A stretch of 64,000 bases of DNA from contig NW_026947491.1 in NCBI RefSeq assembly GCF_034190915.1, positions 26,228,101-26,292,100 on the forward strand, given 5' to 3'. The stretch comes from Cavia porcellus (taxonomy: Eukaryota > Chordata > Mammalia > Rodentia > Caviidae). Shown piece by piece: positions 11,815 through 23,514 of this stretch. The notes below the pieces were generated by a model. It saw only the letters and a list, made by a program, of their open reading frames with translations. It did no database searches and was not told the DNA's origin. The position numbers were made by a program, and so were the translations under genes. Each line of letters begins with the position of its first letter. The first letter of the stretch is position 1.

Positions 11815-12150
11815 CTAGTCAGCTTTGTAAATTTGGAATCTGGGGGTATTCACAGCCAGGCAGTCTGGTTCCAGAGCAAACACTTCCCTTGCCTGCTGCA
11901 GTGACCAGAGGAGCAGCAGCAGAGACAGGTACTGTGTGGTGCTTCCCAGTGTGAAGGATGGAAGAGGAGTGATGAGATGCAAGTGCAGGACACACAGCTT
12001 CTGCACTCTGCCTGTGCCTAAAACCAGCGCCACATGGATGACACCAAGGTCTTCAGTCAGCTGGAGCAGTAGCTGCTTTTTCTCTTGGCTGTAGGAGTCA
12101 ACCACATGGATGCCTGAGCCACATCCTGAAGAACAAATACCCCCTATTCC
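11815..12150 (-). other. Unrecognised open frame, possible coding relic
   Basis: The minus strand is open for about 110 codons, with a leucine-rich middle (residues QLTEDLGVIHVALVLG, then LSLLLLLW) and an end at a stop near 11,815. There is no clear ATG; the frame opens after a stop at 12,151-12,153. It lies beyond the recognised part of the MaLR internal region, so it could be a processed pseudogene, MaLR gag-region residue or chance. I do not recognise the peptide. Confidence 0.25.
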
Positions 12151-12179
12151 TCAACCATGCTGGAATGTTGTATTCTGGG

Positions 12180-12805
12180 CTCTCTTCTGAAGTTCTGTTG
12201 GGCTCTTATAATGCCTTTAACCATCTTCTCTATTGTCCTGTTTCAAGGTACTTAAAGCTTTAATGCTAATCTTTTGTCTTCTGCTCCACCTTTGCAGTAT
12301 GTAACTTTACTGGTGCTTCCTTTCTGGTCAAACTGAAAACTTTTTAAAATGATTCCATTGGGCCATTTGTTCTTGACTCTCAAGGTAGAGCTGGCTAAAA
12401 GCCCCCAACAGTAGCCATGCCATTGCCTCAACATTACAGCATCCTGAAAACTTTCCCCTAGATTAATCAGTCCACTGCCCTTAATCTCAGTCTCCTACAA
12501 TGTCTCTGGACATGGGCAAAGTCAAGGCAAATTTTCTGCCAGAGCATAAAACACACAATTTGGAGTCCAACAGCCAATATAGTCCAGTTTCCAACAGAAA
12601 CTGCTTGAACCTGGCCCTTACCAGCTGCATTTTTATCAACCTTCTGGTCCTTTGAGCTCTGACTAGCTCAGCTCATAGCATTCCATAACTCCTTCATTAG
12701 CTGGCATCTCCAAACGTTTCCAAACTCCTCCAGGAACCAGTTCCAAAGGTTGCCAAGCCACATGATCAGGTAGTTACACAACAACCCCACTTTGGTATCA
12801 AAATT
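12180..12805 (-). mobile_element. MaLR internal region
   Basis: Immediately inside the LTR at 12,806, the minus strand reads TTTTGATACCAAAGTGGGG, then CAACCTTTGGAACTGGTTCC and TGGAGGAGTTTGG. This is the start expected of ORR1/MST-type MaLR internal sequence (a 'TTGGTACCARAAGTGGGGTG...GGCTTTGGAACTGG' pattern). MaLR internal regions descend from an ERVL-like retrovirus and lack pol; no intact frame is seen. The inner boundary near 12,180 is approximate. Confidence 0.65.
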
Positions 12806-13178
12806 TGTCTTAGTTGCTTTCTTGTTCCTGGGACATAATACCGAACATCCACAAGTTCAAGAAGAAAGAGTTTCAGTCCATGGTCAGTTGGCTCCAAGGC
12901 CAGGTGGCATGGCAGAGGGGAATCACAGAAGAAAACCAGTTCATGGTGTGGCAGGCAGGAAGCAGCATCATCAAGGGATTCATAGAGATATAATATATAG
13001 ACCCTTCCAGGCCACACTCACAGCGACTCTCCAGGTTTCACCTCCCAACATCACACCCAGCTATTAACCCATCCATAGACTGATCCAGCATTTCACACTT
13101 ATGATCCAGTCTCTGCCAAAAGCCTCACCTATGAGCTAATGAGGCTTTGAGGGGAGTCTCTAGATATAAATCATAACA
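12806..13178 (-). mobile_element. MaLR LTR (5' LTR of a minus-strand element)
   Basis: On the minus strand it starts TGTTATGATTTATATC and ends ...TATTATGTCCCAGGAACAAG..AACTAAGACA, about 373 bp. It includes CTTGGAGCCAACTGACCATGG and GACTGAAACTC. Internal sequence follows on the minus strand at 12,805, so this is the 5' LTR. A matching 3' LTR is not seen at the other end. Confidence 0.8.
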
Positions 13179-13585
13179 CCAAGCAAACAGAGGAACCCAA
13201 CAACAAAAAAATCTGCCAGAACAATATCCGGATCCAGTTTTTAATTCTATCATTGAACTAGTCGTCATTTTATAGTGCAAAAAAGTATCAGAAGCCTGCT
13301 TAGAGAATATGATACATTTTACTTTAGGATGAATATAGTGTTTCTAAAAAGTTCTGAGCCTAAGCCATGGGTGGTGAAATTCCACTTAGCTCCTGTGAAT
13401 GATGACTTTAATAAGGCAGAGCAGAGTATCAGTGTCTACCTTGTGAAAATGTGGGCTGAAGTCACCTGAGTTCCAAAGAATGAGAAAATACACCAGAAGC
13501 AAAGCTCTCTGGGTCCACTGTTTTCAGCTAAAGAAGAGACCCAGGGGCTTGACCTCAAGCATGTGGAGCAGACTGCACGACAGAA
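13179..13585. other. Unique sequence, nothing recognised
   Basis: Includes a plus-strand frame of 64 codons (13,275-13,469) with no recognised product. No repeat is evident. Confidence 0.4.
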
Positions 13586-13589
13586 TCAG

Positions 13590-13720
13590 GATTTGGCTCA
13601 GATGACAATCTGAGCTTGTTACAAACCTCTCACCTGCCAGCTGGGTAATTCTGCACAAATTATAGAACCTTTCTGAGCCCAGCCTTTCACATTGTAAGTG
13701 TGGCCCAAGAGTCTGCTTTT
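13590..13720 (+). repeat. MIR SINE relic
   Basis: CACCTGCCAGCTGGGTAATTC, then TGCACAAATTATAGAACC and TTTCTGAGCCCAGCC match the forward MIR core. Confidence 0.65.
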
Positions 13721-13949
13721 TAGGCATGCAATGACAGTTAAGTGGACTAATTTTCTGGTTTACATGAGATGCTCCATAGTATTTTTCTTTTCCTTCACAT
13801 TCACTGAGCAATAATAAAAATTAATTCAAGAACTCTCAAGAAATTAAAAGACAAAATTCTGCCATTGAGCAGGAAGCTTACCTGGTACCCTTTCTCATCA
13901 TTCTCAATTCCAGAAAATCTAGTCAATTGCTTGAGAATGCTATACAATG

Positions 13950-14085
13950 TAATAACAACCACATAGGTAATTATTTACTGAATGCTTAAAATTGTGCTAA
14001 TTGACAAAGTTAGGCCTGAACTAAGTACTCCTGACTCCAGAGGCCAATGAGGTGCTTAACCACAAAGCTGTGCTACTCCGTCATA
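13950..14085 (-). repeat. MIR-like relic, reverse
   Basis: CTCCTGACTCCAGAGGCCAAT, then TGCTTAACCACAAAGCTGTG and TACTCC resemble the reverse-complemented 5' part of MIR ('gactccagagcc..tgctcttaaccac..tgct'). Confidence 0.5.
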
Positions 14086-15180
14086 ATTAAAGGTGAGAGG
14101 ACATTCTAGAACCACTTCTCAGGGAAAAAAAAAAATACCAAGACAATTCTTCAAATCATTATGCAGTTTTTCGTATGTGAAAACAAAACACTGTTTCCTG
14201 CAGTGCAGAGATTTGACACTGTAGGCTTTGTCATATAATCTTGGTCAAAGTGAATCCTTGACAGCTAAGAGCTGTGGTCTGCACTTCGAATATCTGTTAA
14301 GAAAGTACAAGCAACATTAAGTTATGGAATTTCTTAATGATCAAGCCAGAAAAAGATACTTATCTTGTATCTCTTTATTTTCTTTAACAAGAAAATAAAA
14401 ATTCATCTGCTCTAGAAAAACTTTACCAGCTGCCTGGCAGTTTACATTTTAGTTTTCACTGGCAGAATCACTGCTGAAACATAGTATTCTCTTCCCCTAT
14501 TCTTCAAAGGAATTCAGATGTGTTACCAACATAAACTAGCTGCTGTTTTACTGGTATAACAAAATTATAAAAATTGGGGATGACTAGCACTGAAAATTAG
14601 GAAATGATATTCAATGCACTTATAATGAGAAGAAAATAAGACATTATCACTGTGCATTTTGTTTCCCATTACCAGTTTTATGGGGCACATTCCTCCCTTC
14701 TAACCAAGGTCTCAGACCTCCCTGGCCAGTAGACCCCACTACATCCAACTTTACATAATCAAAAGTGGTATTAACTGGAGGCTAGGATCCAATGATAAAC
14801 TTACCATATTAAATAACTAATACATTTTCCATTAATCTTTATGTCCTTGGGAAGAAAATTAAATTTTAGGAGTTTAAATTAGTGAATAGATATGGATTAT
14901 ATAGCTTCTTCATCCTGCTATAGAAAAATAATCAAACCCTAACACTTTTGTAAATATTAAAATTCATTTTAAGATATAAACAGATAAAAATAATTTTATG
15001 AGATAGTTGGTATTGAGGTTTCACAAATATGCTGAATTCATTTATGTTTTAAAAAACTTTAGAATAATTACAGTTATTGTAAAGAAAAATGCCACTCATA
15101 TGAATGGCTTGAATGTTTTTAATCTTTACATTTAAGGACAAGTTTCTCGTAACTCGGATCACTTTTCCCTACCCAGGAAT
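14086..15180. other. Unique AT-rich sequence
   Basis: No repeat, exon or RNA gene recognised. Confidence 0.5.
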
Positions 15181-15500
15181 CGAAGTGGGAGATGACCACC
15201 ACGCACACAGGGCACTGCCCTGCCGCCCTCCATGGCCGGCCCCTGCGGCCTACCCTGACGCATCCAGCCCACTTCTGCAGTCCTGCACCCGCTGCACTCT
15301 ACGCTCAGGCTCTGCACCGGTGCTTGCTACCTGCGCACACCTCTCCCACTTGCTCAGCCCCCTCTGTTAGGCCTCAGCTCCAGCTGCGCCTCCCCAGTGG
15401 GCAAGGCTGGTCCTGTGGTCTCACAGCGCTGCCTGCAAACTTTCCTCATTGCTCTCTGTACCTCCTCCTCACTAGAGTGCAAGTGGCCAGCTGACCCCCC
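15181..15500. other. GC-rich, CpG-containing patch
   Basis: A sharp GC rise in AT-rich surroundings, with several CpGs (ACGCACAC, TGCCGCCCTCC, GGCCGGCCCCTGCGGCC, CTGACGC). It is too short and CpG-poor to call a CpG island. The last part (ACTAGAGTGCAAG) faintly resembles an L2 3' end. Frames of 85 and 100 codons reflect the base composition. Confidence 0.4.
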
Positions 15501-15905
15501 CCTGGGCCAGTCCTGTCTTATGAGAACTTGAAATCAGGACACAAAACTCCTGCTTCATTTCTTTTGAAGAAAGCTGGGCAGAAGGCAATTCTGCACTCAA
15601 CAAAATAGGAAAAGCCAGTCCTGAAGAACGAAGGGAAGGAAGATCACATGAATGAAAGGAAAAAAAGAAGCCACGATTTCTGAAGTGGTGAAGCATTAAT
15701 CATAGGACCCACCATTTCCTGTGTCCGGAAATCAGAATCACAGGGTGATTGAGGGGGGACATTTTCCTAAGAGTCTCATGCATTATCTCAATAAAGTCTC
15801 CATTTTTGCTTAAAATAATCTGAAAAATTTTGGATTCTAACCAGAAAATGATCCCTAAGCTACTGGTACCCAGAAAGTGATGAATATATGTCAGATAAGC
15901 AAATC
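15501..15905. other. Unique sequence, nothing recognised
   Basis: No repeat or coding signal recognised. Confidence 0.4.
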
Positions 15906-16018
15906 AATAATTTTTTTATAGACAGAATCTCACTGTATAGCCCAGACTGGCCTCAAACTCAATCCTGCCTCACCCCCATAAATGCTGGGATTAAAGGTGT
16001 ATGCCACTGTTCCCTGCA
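15906..16018 (-). repeat. B1-type SINE, reverse
   Basis: TAGACAGAATCTCACTGTATAG, CCCAGACTGGCCTCAAACTC, AAATGCTGGGATTAAAGGTG and TATGCCACTG are the successive blocks of a reversed B1. Confidence 0.85.
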
Positions 16019-16231
16019 ATGACTGTCTTCTAATGTATGAGTGTATTTAATGTATTATTAGGTCAGAAGGAGGATTTCTTCTTACCTCCTAGCACCCAGC
16101 AGAACTTGGAACTTTCCACCTGCCACTGGGGAAACCAGCAATTTTTAAAACAAGGAAAATGGTAGTACTGTTTATAGAATACTTTAAGGAACTATAAAGG
16201 TAATTTTAAAAGTCACTGAGCTACACCATTA

Positions 16232-16352
16232 GTGCTTTTTATTTTTATCTTGAGACAGGGTCTCACTAATTACCCAGGCTGGACTCAAACTTGGGATCCT
16301 CCTGTGTCAGCTTCCCAGAACGCTGGAGTTACAGGCATGTGCCAGAATGCCT
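16232..16352 (-). repeat. B1-type SINE, reverse
   Basis: TTGAGACAGGGTCTCAC, CCCAGGCTGGACTCAAAC, GGGATCCTCCTGTGTCAGC, GCTGGAGTTACAGGCATGTG and GAATGCCTGGC form a nearly full-length reversed B1. Confidence 0.85.
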
Positions 16353-16359
16353 GGCAGTC

Positions 16360-16460
16360 AGCCTTCTTTAATTGCTATCATTTGAAAGATGAAAAAATGG
16401 ACACACAGAGAGGTGAATAGCTGGCCCAGGAGTCACACAGCAACACACAGTGAATGAACT
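16360..16460 (-). repeat. MIR SINE relic, reverse
   Basis: AAAGATGAAAAAATGGACACAC, AGAGAGGTGAATAGCTGGCCC and AGGAGTCACACAGCAACAC follow the reversed MIR core. Confidence 0.7.
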
Positions 16461-17370
16461 GTTTGGTTATGAAATTTGTTTCATTTTTTTTCATAAAATA
16501 AAAGACCACCTAGCACGGCAAAATTGTAACAGAGCCCCAGTTGCTTCTCCTACCCTTTCTCATGCCTTTTGGGAAATATGCTGTGACATTAGCTTGCAAA
16601 AAAGCAAAATAAGAGATTTTTTTTCTATTTAGACCACAGGACTATCTTGAGACCTACAAACAAATGTGATGCCCAGTCACTTCAAATTTTATTGTTTAAC
16701 AAGTTCATCATCTTTAAATTAAATGTGTTATTTATTCAGCTGAAATAATGTTTTTCCTTTTTTAATTCTGGCAAATTCTAGCATTCCAAAGTCAAGAAAA
16801 AAATGTGATTATGCAACAATGTGAAGAAATTGAGACAAAATTCACTTGCAAAATAAACCGTTTCTCGTGGTTTTAAAAAAAGCAATGAGTAATTCTATAT
16901 CCTGAAGTTTTTAAAAAATACAGCATGAGGGCCAGTGGCAAGGCATGAGACCTTTGAGAGGTCTTGTTCTCCAGGTGCATGACCAATGTGACAACTCTCT
17001 TCTACTTAAAGAAGGACCCAAGAGACTCAGTCTCAGTTTTTCAAAGTATCTGTTCATCATGTAAAGTTGTAAATTAAGTAATTTAATGAGGAATCGTTAG
17101 ACCAGAAACAAAGTGCATTGGGATAAAATTTTGTATTAAAAAATTAGTTATCAAATTATCCAGTCATGTTAACCAAAAATCTCTCTCATTATTTGTAATG
17201 TATATCATAATTTCTTTCATACTCGATCACAAACAAAAATGACTTTCAGCTAAATCTCAGCAAAAAAGAAAAATCTATGATAAAATTAACTGTTACATGA
17301 CACTTCTCTAATCAATAACTAAAATACACTCATTAGGTTCAGAGGGAGGCCTTGGCCTTAACCTCGAAGT
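16461..17370. other. Unique AT-rich sequence
   Basis: No repeat, exon or RNA gene recognised. Confidence 0.5.
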
Positions 17371-17431
17371 ATTGTCCTCCACCCACCCAACTCCTGATGG
17401 GGCTTTTTTGGTCTGTTTTCTTTCTTTTTCA

Positions 17432-17602
17432 GTTTATGACAAACTCATTGCCTCCATCCATGGGAAACCTAGATTTGTGTTCTCTTTAAATACTTTACCC
17501 ATACCTCAGATAGTTCAGTCTTCCACGGAAGTTTTTGATGTGAATCTCCCTGGGGCAGTTTCTGAGGATGATTTCAAAATCAGTGTGTATTTTCTTGCTT
17601 AG
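17432..17602 (+). pseudogene. Exon-like open frame with a splice-acceptor-like lead
   Basis: A pyrimidine tract (TTTTCTTTCTTTTTCAG, ending at 17,431) precedes about 56 open codons. These end in a TAG at 17,600-17,602, followed at once by a donor-like GTATAA. The peptide contains VYDKLIASIHGKP, LPIPQIV and FDVNLPGAVSEDDFK. The spacing VYD...LPI...FDVxLPG...DxFKxSxxxLA faintly recalls the N-domain/linker of Argonaute proteins ('VYDGxK..LPI..FEVTLPG..FKVSIKxLA'). It differs strongly from mammalian AGO1-4 and has no companion exon in view. A decayed exon, an unrelated exon or chance are all possible. Confidence 0.25.
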
Positions 17603-18422
17603 GTATAAAGAGAGATGGCCATGGCTTGCATATAGCAAACAGCCTACCTATAAACAGTAACTTCCTGGGGGGAGGAAAACAAGAAATCAACAAGAAGCTA
17701 AGTCCTCCTGTGAGTCTGCGCCATGGGCAGGCTGACTGGGGAGAGCCAGATGCCAGCCCCTTCTGGTATATGGTCAGGGAGACAAGAAGAACAATGTTCC
17801 TCCCCCACCACACCATAAGCAGCCAGCTGATCCAGAAAAACACAGGCTGTGATGATGGCTAATGAGGTAACATACAATTTAATGCTTGTAATGTTTGTGT
17901 TTCACTGACTTTGCAGATCTGAAGCCAGTAGTCTGATCATCTATTCAGAAGAAAGCAATATGCAGTGTGGCATCTATGGTGAATCTCCTTCTGAAGGTAG
18001 TGGCCACTGTTAATTCCCTATTATCTTGTTTTGAAATCCTGTATCATTCTTACTGCTTTGTTTTGTTGATTTTAATTCTGTTTTATCTTGTTTGATTTTG
18101 TTGTATCTGATGGTATGAGCAGCTGTTTTGAAGATAATAAGATATATTATGGCAGCCATTTTAGATTTACTATTATCTTGCTTTGAAGTCCTGTACTGAA
18201 TTCATTGTTCTGTTTTTACTGGTTCTATTCTATTTCTGCTTTGTTTGAAATTACTATCTCTGAAGGTATGGGCAGCTATTTTGAGGACAAGAGGCATTTT
18301 GGTGACCATTGTTGATTTCCTATTGTCTTATTTTGAAATCCTATGTCACTTACACCATCTTGTTTTGATTGGCTTTATTCTGTTTTATTTTGATTGGTTT
18401 TATTCTTTCTAAAATAAATTTT
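17603..18422 (+). mobile_element. Composite non-autonomous retroelement with LINE-1 3' tail (copy 1)
   Basis: A ~280-bp non-LINE head is followed by a block at 17,881-17,992 (AATGCTTGT, GAAGCCAGTAGTCTGA, CAATATGCAG) that matches copy 2 at 24,553-24,656. After this come three LINE-1-type 3'UTR modules (starting near 17,990, 18,117 and 18,268; TTGAAGATAATAAGAT, ATTATGGCAGCCATT, CTATTATCTTG) and an AAAATAAA-type end. A TTTCAAAAT repeat at 17,572-17,580 and 18,423-18,431 may be the TSD, which would move the left end to 17,581. It has no ORF. The family is not one I know. Confidence 0.6.
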
Positions 18423-18555
18423 TTTCAAAATTAAAGAAAATTAACTTCTTACATAATGCTCAACTCTAAAAATTAATACAAGAAGTCCTTACCTTTTTAC
18501 TTTTCAACTTCATGATTTGTTTATTTAATTAATGTCACTTTATTCTGCACTGCTG

Positions 18556-18925
18556 AATTTGGATCTTTACTGTCCTTGAATGTCTGTTGAATGAAGGCTT
18601 TGTCCCATGCTTATTACTATTGGACTGGGTGAAAGCTTCAAGAAGTGGTACCTGACCTGAAAGAGGTCTTTAGGTCTTTGGTGGGGTACCTTGACAGGAT
18701 GGTGGTACCTTGCTGTCCTCCTCTTTCTTTTTACTTCTTAGTCAGGGGATAGATGTTTTTTGGCTCCACTCTGTGTCCCTACCGTGATGCATGCCATAGG
18801 CCCAAAGCAATGGTGCCACTAATCCTGGGCTCCACTCTGCCCATGATACCTGGGGTAGTTAGAACCAAATAAACCTTTTCTCTTCATAGCTTATTACCTC
18901 AGATATTTGCTGTAGTAACAAAAGC
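18556..18925 (+). mobile_element. ORR1-like MaLR LTR
   Basis: Contains AAGAAGTGGTACCTGACC, a GTCTTTAGGTCTTTGG block, GTGATGCATGCCATAGGCCC, CAAAGCAATGGTGCCA, AACCAAATAAACCTTTTCTC and the terminus TTACCTCAGATATTTGCTGTAG. This is the ORR1/MST order. It is diverged and has no internal region beside it. Confidence 0.65.
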
Positions 18926-20721
18926 AGATTTGATGCTTGGTCTAGAATTATGTTCTCTTGAAGAACTATCTATAATATACTCCTGAATGTTTACAATATA
19001 AGCATGAACTGAGATTGAGCTTATTACACGTATAGCCTTTCATCAGGCTACTTAAAAGGAAGAAAAGAGGGAGGGAAAGACAGAAAGAAGCAAAGCAGAA
19101 GTAAAGGTTAAAGCTCTAATTTGTGTTTGGGAAAATGTTTAGTGATCTTAAAATCACTGCTATTACACAAAGATTGAGAATTCCATACAGTAATTTGCAG
19201 CCTAGGGTAGTCTAAGAACTATTTTGACAGTACCTGGATTATACATCAACCATAAATGCCTTCCTTCTGTTAGTATAGCTTTAAATATATGTTCCTGGAT
19301 ATATATATTAGAAAGTAGATGCCTAACTTCCATAGTCTCAGCTGAGAAAGGCAAGAGTTTATCTTCCACTGACTGAAATCCATATGGGTCACGAAAATTG
19401 CCAGTACTCGACAAACATTAAGCTACGCAAGCCAAGGACACTAAAAGCTAAACCCACTAACAAATGCTACCCATAAATTGAAGAAATCTTGTTCTTTAAC
19501 ATGTGATTTATTTGAGAAAAGCCATTAGTGCTAATTTCTGAATGAAGCCAAGAAACATTTTACTGAAATGAACCATTTGAGGAGTGAGTTCAGTGCAAGT
19601 ACCAATATGGTTTCCAATAAGCTTTTAAATGAACACATCAATGAAATTCATGTTTTATTACATATTACGGAGACTTGGAAGGAATAACAGTTTTTAATGC
19701 ACATATATAGCATAGGTAAATATAGATATGGATAGAGACAGAGACAGAAATAGAGACTGTGCTCACCCTTAAAAAATTTTGAGACTCTTGTTTGGATAAA
19801 TCAGTGGACCCAAAAAGTAATAGAGACAGGACTCTTTAGAATAAAAGCCTTTTGACTAATGACCATCCCCAGAAGAAAATAGCACACAGCATTACAAAAA
19901 GTGGCAGTTCCTGCTCCACTCTGGCTTCTTTTATTGCTATGGCAAACAGAAACTGGAGGTAGATTTACATCAACAGGCACTGATGGGGACAATTCCCAAA
20001 ATACCAGACCCTGATCTCTGGTGGTCTAGGGCTTATATGGGATAAACAAGCAGGAAGTACAGAGGTAGAATGGCTTGTCAATTGGGGATTGGTTTTTACA
20101 ATATGCATCATAGTGACCAGCTATGTATCACAGTGACCACCATTTTCTACGAAACAAAAGTAACAGGAACTGAAATCAAAACTATTACATGGGCAACTAA
20201 CCAACTGAAGAACACTGGTAGGAGTAGAGCAAACATCTTCTGCTATATTATAAATTCCTTAATGGCTCCCACCATTTCTTCTTCTTCAATGATGAAATCA
20301 GTTACCCGGGCATGTTCCTAGTTAAATATTTTCTTTCCTATTTTCAGATATATGCCTGGGCATTGATAACCACTCAGCTCCTTGTCCAATGTCTTAGCAT
20401 GTCTAAGACTGTCTCTTCCTCTGGGTATCAAGTTCTAATAAGTTCTAGCACTTCATTATAGTTAAAGCATAAAAAGTATATTAAAACAATATAAAAGATT
20501 TTTTATTCAATTGGGTAAAAATTGGAAAAGATAACAGGTATCTGAGTCATCGAATTCAAATGAAAGGATATATTATAAAAATGGTTTTTGAAAAGCGTTG
20601 TTAGTGTAAAACTACCATGTTATATTGAAATCCAAATTCCTCAAAAGGGAAATGGAGCACACAAATTCTTTTATCTTTGACAGAGTAGAGAAAGAAAAAC
20701 CACTATAAAACCAAGAAAGAA
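18926..20721. other. Unique sequence, nothing recognised
   Basis: About 1.8 kb of AT-rich DNA without a recognised repeat or exon. Confidence 0.5.
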
Positions 20722-22942
20722 CTAACTTCTGGGAAGATGGTGGAATAGTGAACATCAACAAATCAGCCAATGCAGACCCTTGAAAATAACAACTTGAGAA
20801 AGAAAAGAAGAGAAATGTACCACTGGGACCTAGGGAGAACCTGAAGGAAAAATTGGAACCCACAGAGAAATTGAAGGGACAAACTACAACACAGAGAAAG
20901 GGAAAGGCAACCTGCACTTTCCCCCCAGCACCCATCTCATAGTGTGAGAAAGGAAGATGGAATCTACAAAAACACAGTAAAAGCAAGACACTCCAGAGGC
21001 TCGCAGGAAGCACAGAGCAGTGAAATGCATCAGTTGACGCTGTGTGCTACAACATGTGGTGAGTGACCCCAGTCCAAATGCAGGACAGCTGTGTCCTGCA
21101 AAAAAAGCATGCTTCGCCAGACACTTTTATAGCTTAGGGACCAGTCTAGCCTGGGGCACAAAACAGCTAGGCATCAGCTTCATCTCAGGGCTTCCAATGT
21201 TCAACTATCATAGTCACTGAGTGAAAAACAATCACAGGAGACATCCAAGGCTAGGGAGTCATGGTCAGGCTGACAAGAGACACTCAGAGTGATATAGCAA
21301 ATGACTCAGGCCCCAACCATATGTCCACACATCAGGTTCAGCCTGAACTCCTGTAGATTTGAAAGTCCCAAAATCAACAACAGGCTCTAATCCTACTGCT
21401 GACTTGCTGGGGTCATCCAGCATGGCTCTAAGACCTCTTGTCTACCAGCAAAAGTAGAGCCCCCCCCCCCCCATGAATTGGTTACTGCCACAAATCTGTA
21501 GACCCCCCAAAAAACCACAGCCTTGAAATCATAGAGAAACTGATTCTTTTTTTCCTTTGCTTTTAAAAAAATTTTTTATTTGTTCTTTCTTTCTTTCTTT
21601 CTGATTGTTTTTTTTCCTTTGTGAGGATGAGTATTGCTTGTAGATTTTTTATGCTTTGTTTTGTCCTGGTTTCGATTTTTCAATCTTTCTTTTCCTCCTG
21701 TTATCTTCATCAGTTTCTTGAAGCTTAGATAAGCTTCTTCTATTCTCCAGCCTTGTTCCTAATCTCTTTTTCTATTTTATTTCTCTATTTGCTCCTTTTC
21801 TCCCTTTTAAATTTTCTTCCCCTAGGGGAAAATGATCTATTTTAGTGGATATTTATCATATGTAACTTCCTGATTTGCCTTAGGTTTTGTTACATAACTA
21901 TAAATCATGTACCGATAGTTAAAAACAGCAAATGATTAGTTATCACTGTCATTTTTCAGGCTATGTTTGATGCTATTGTTATTTCTAGTTGTTTTATTTT
22001 AGCCAAGAATACAGTTGCTGTGATCAACTGATCTTCCTTATGTGCCAATGGCTAGATTGTCTAGGGAACATAAACAATATTATAACCCAGTACCAAAGAG
22101 CTGGATGCCAGGCCAAACAGGCAAGCAAACTGCAACCTCTCATCCCTAGTAAACAGAAGAGGTAGGCTCCTGGGGCAAACTCAAAGGCCAAGAGACAGCT
22201 ATGCTCAGAAAATATCCCTGAAAAATAGCCATTCCCTAGAGATGTCTCAATAATAGTAATAAAACTATCCATCATAAAAAAATAAGTAAACAGAAAAAGA
22301 GAAAGCAAACATGGAAGCAAGATGCATCCTCACACTGCCAAGGTGAATCTAGGAGTGTTGAGGTGGAAGAAGTCAAAAGCCACCAAGCTGAGCTTTCTGA
22401 CATGGTAGCAGTGGAAGAAACAAAGCAGATGGATGTCTCTAGACAAAAATGAAATAGAAATAATTACACAGATCATTAAAGAAATGATGACTATAATGAA
22501 CAGCATGATTAGTGAATCTAGAATTGGTACAGATATTTTTAAAAAGAAAAGAGCTTCAGAAAGGGATGTAAAACATGAATGTCCAGCATAGAAAAGAACC
22601 AGGTTCCATAAAATACATTCAAACAGACATTGAGGAGATTGAAATTTCTATTATATTTATAGATGGCAGAATCAATCAAGGTGAAGACAGAATATTAGAT
22701 CTAGAAGATAGGATTGTGATTAGCCTTCATCTTATGAAAGGTTTCTCAAAACTAGTAAGGGGCCGTGAAAAAAATCAATCCAACAGCTTCTGGACAATGT
22801 AAAGAAGAATAACATAAGATTCAATAGAATCAATGACAAATCAGAAGATACACAAAGGATATAAAAGACCTATACACAGAAGTAATAGCAGAAAACTTCT
22901 CAAATATGGAAAAAGATTTTGACATAAAAATAAATGAGGCAT

Positions 22943-23030
22943 AGGCCAGAGATTTAGTTAAGTGGCATATGCATCTGTCTCACAAGCATGAGGTTGTAAG
23001 TTCGATCCCTAGTACCAATAAATAAATAAA
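22943..23030 (+). repeat. ID-type SINE (tRNA-derived)
   Basis: The head GGCCAGAGATTTAGTTAAGTGGC and the box-B-like AAGTTCGATCCCTAGTACC are followed by an (AAAT)n tail. The flanks TAAATGAGGCAT (22,931-22,942) and TAAATAAGGCAT (23,031-23,042) are a TSD with one mismatch. It is inserted in LINE-1 ORF1 and is more diverged than the copies at 43.5 and 55.5 kb. Confidence 0.85.
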
Positions 23031-23514
23031 TAAATAAGGCATCTAGAACTCCAATTAGCCATGATCAGAAAAAGTACACTAAGACATATAATAGTCAAGA
23101 TTCTAGAAATTCAACCTAAGAACAGAATATTAAAAGCCATTAGACAACAGGAACAAATTCAGTTTTAAAGAAAACTCATTAGAATCACAGAAGACTTCTT
23201 AACTCAGATCGTTAAGTCAAGATAGAGTGTACTATTTTAAATCCTAAAGAAAACAATCTCTAAATTAGATTGATGTACAAAACTATGCTTTAAAATTGAT
23301 AGAGAAATAAGACATGTCCATGATAAATAACATCTGAGGAAAATTTATGGCCATCAAACCAGCACTCCAAAAAGTTCTGAAGGATAGTCTAGAAAAAGAC
23401 AATAAAGACAACAACTCTATGAATTCCAATAGGATGAATCCACCAGTCAAGGTGAACAATTAAATTGAAGAGAAAGAAAAGGCACAAAAAACAGGAAAAT
23501 AATATAGTGAAGGG

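Noticed and set aside
20612..21013. 133-codon minus-strand Phe/Ser-rich frame
   Set aside because: Antisense to the A-rich 5' part of the old LINE-1.
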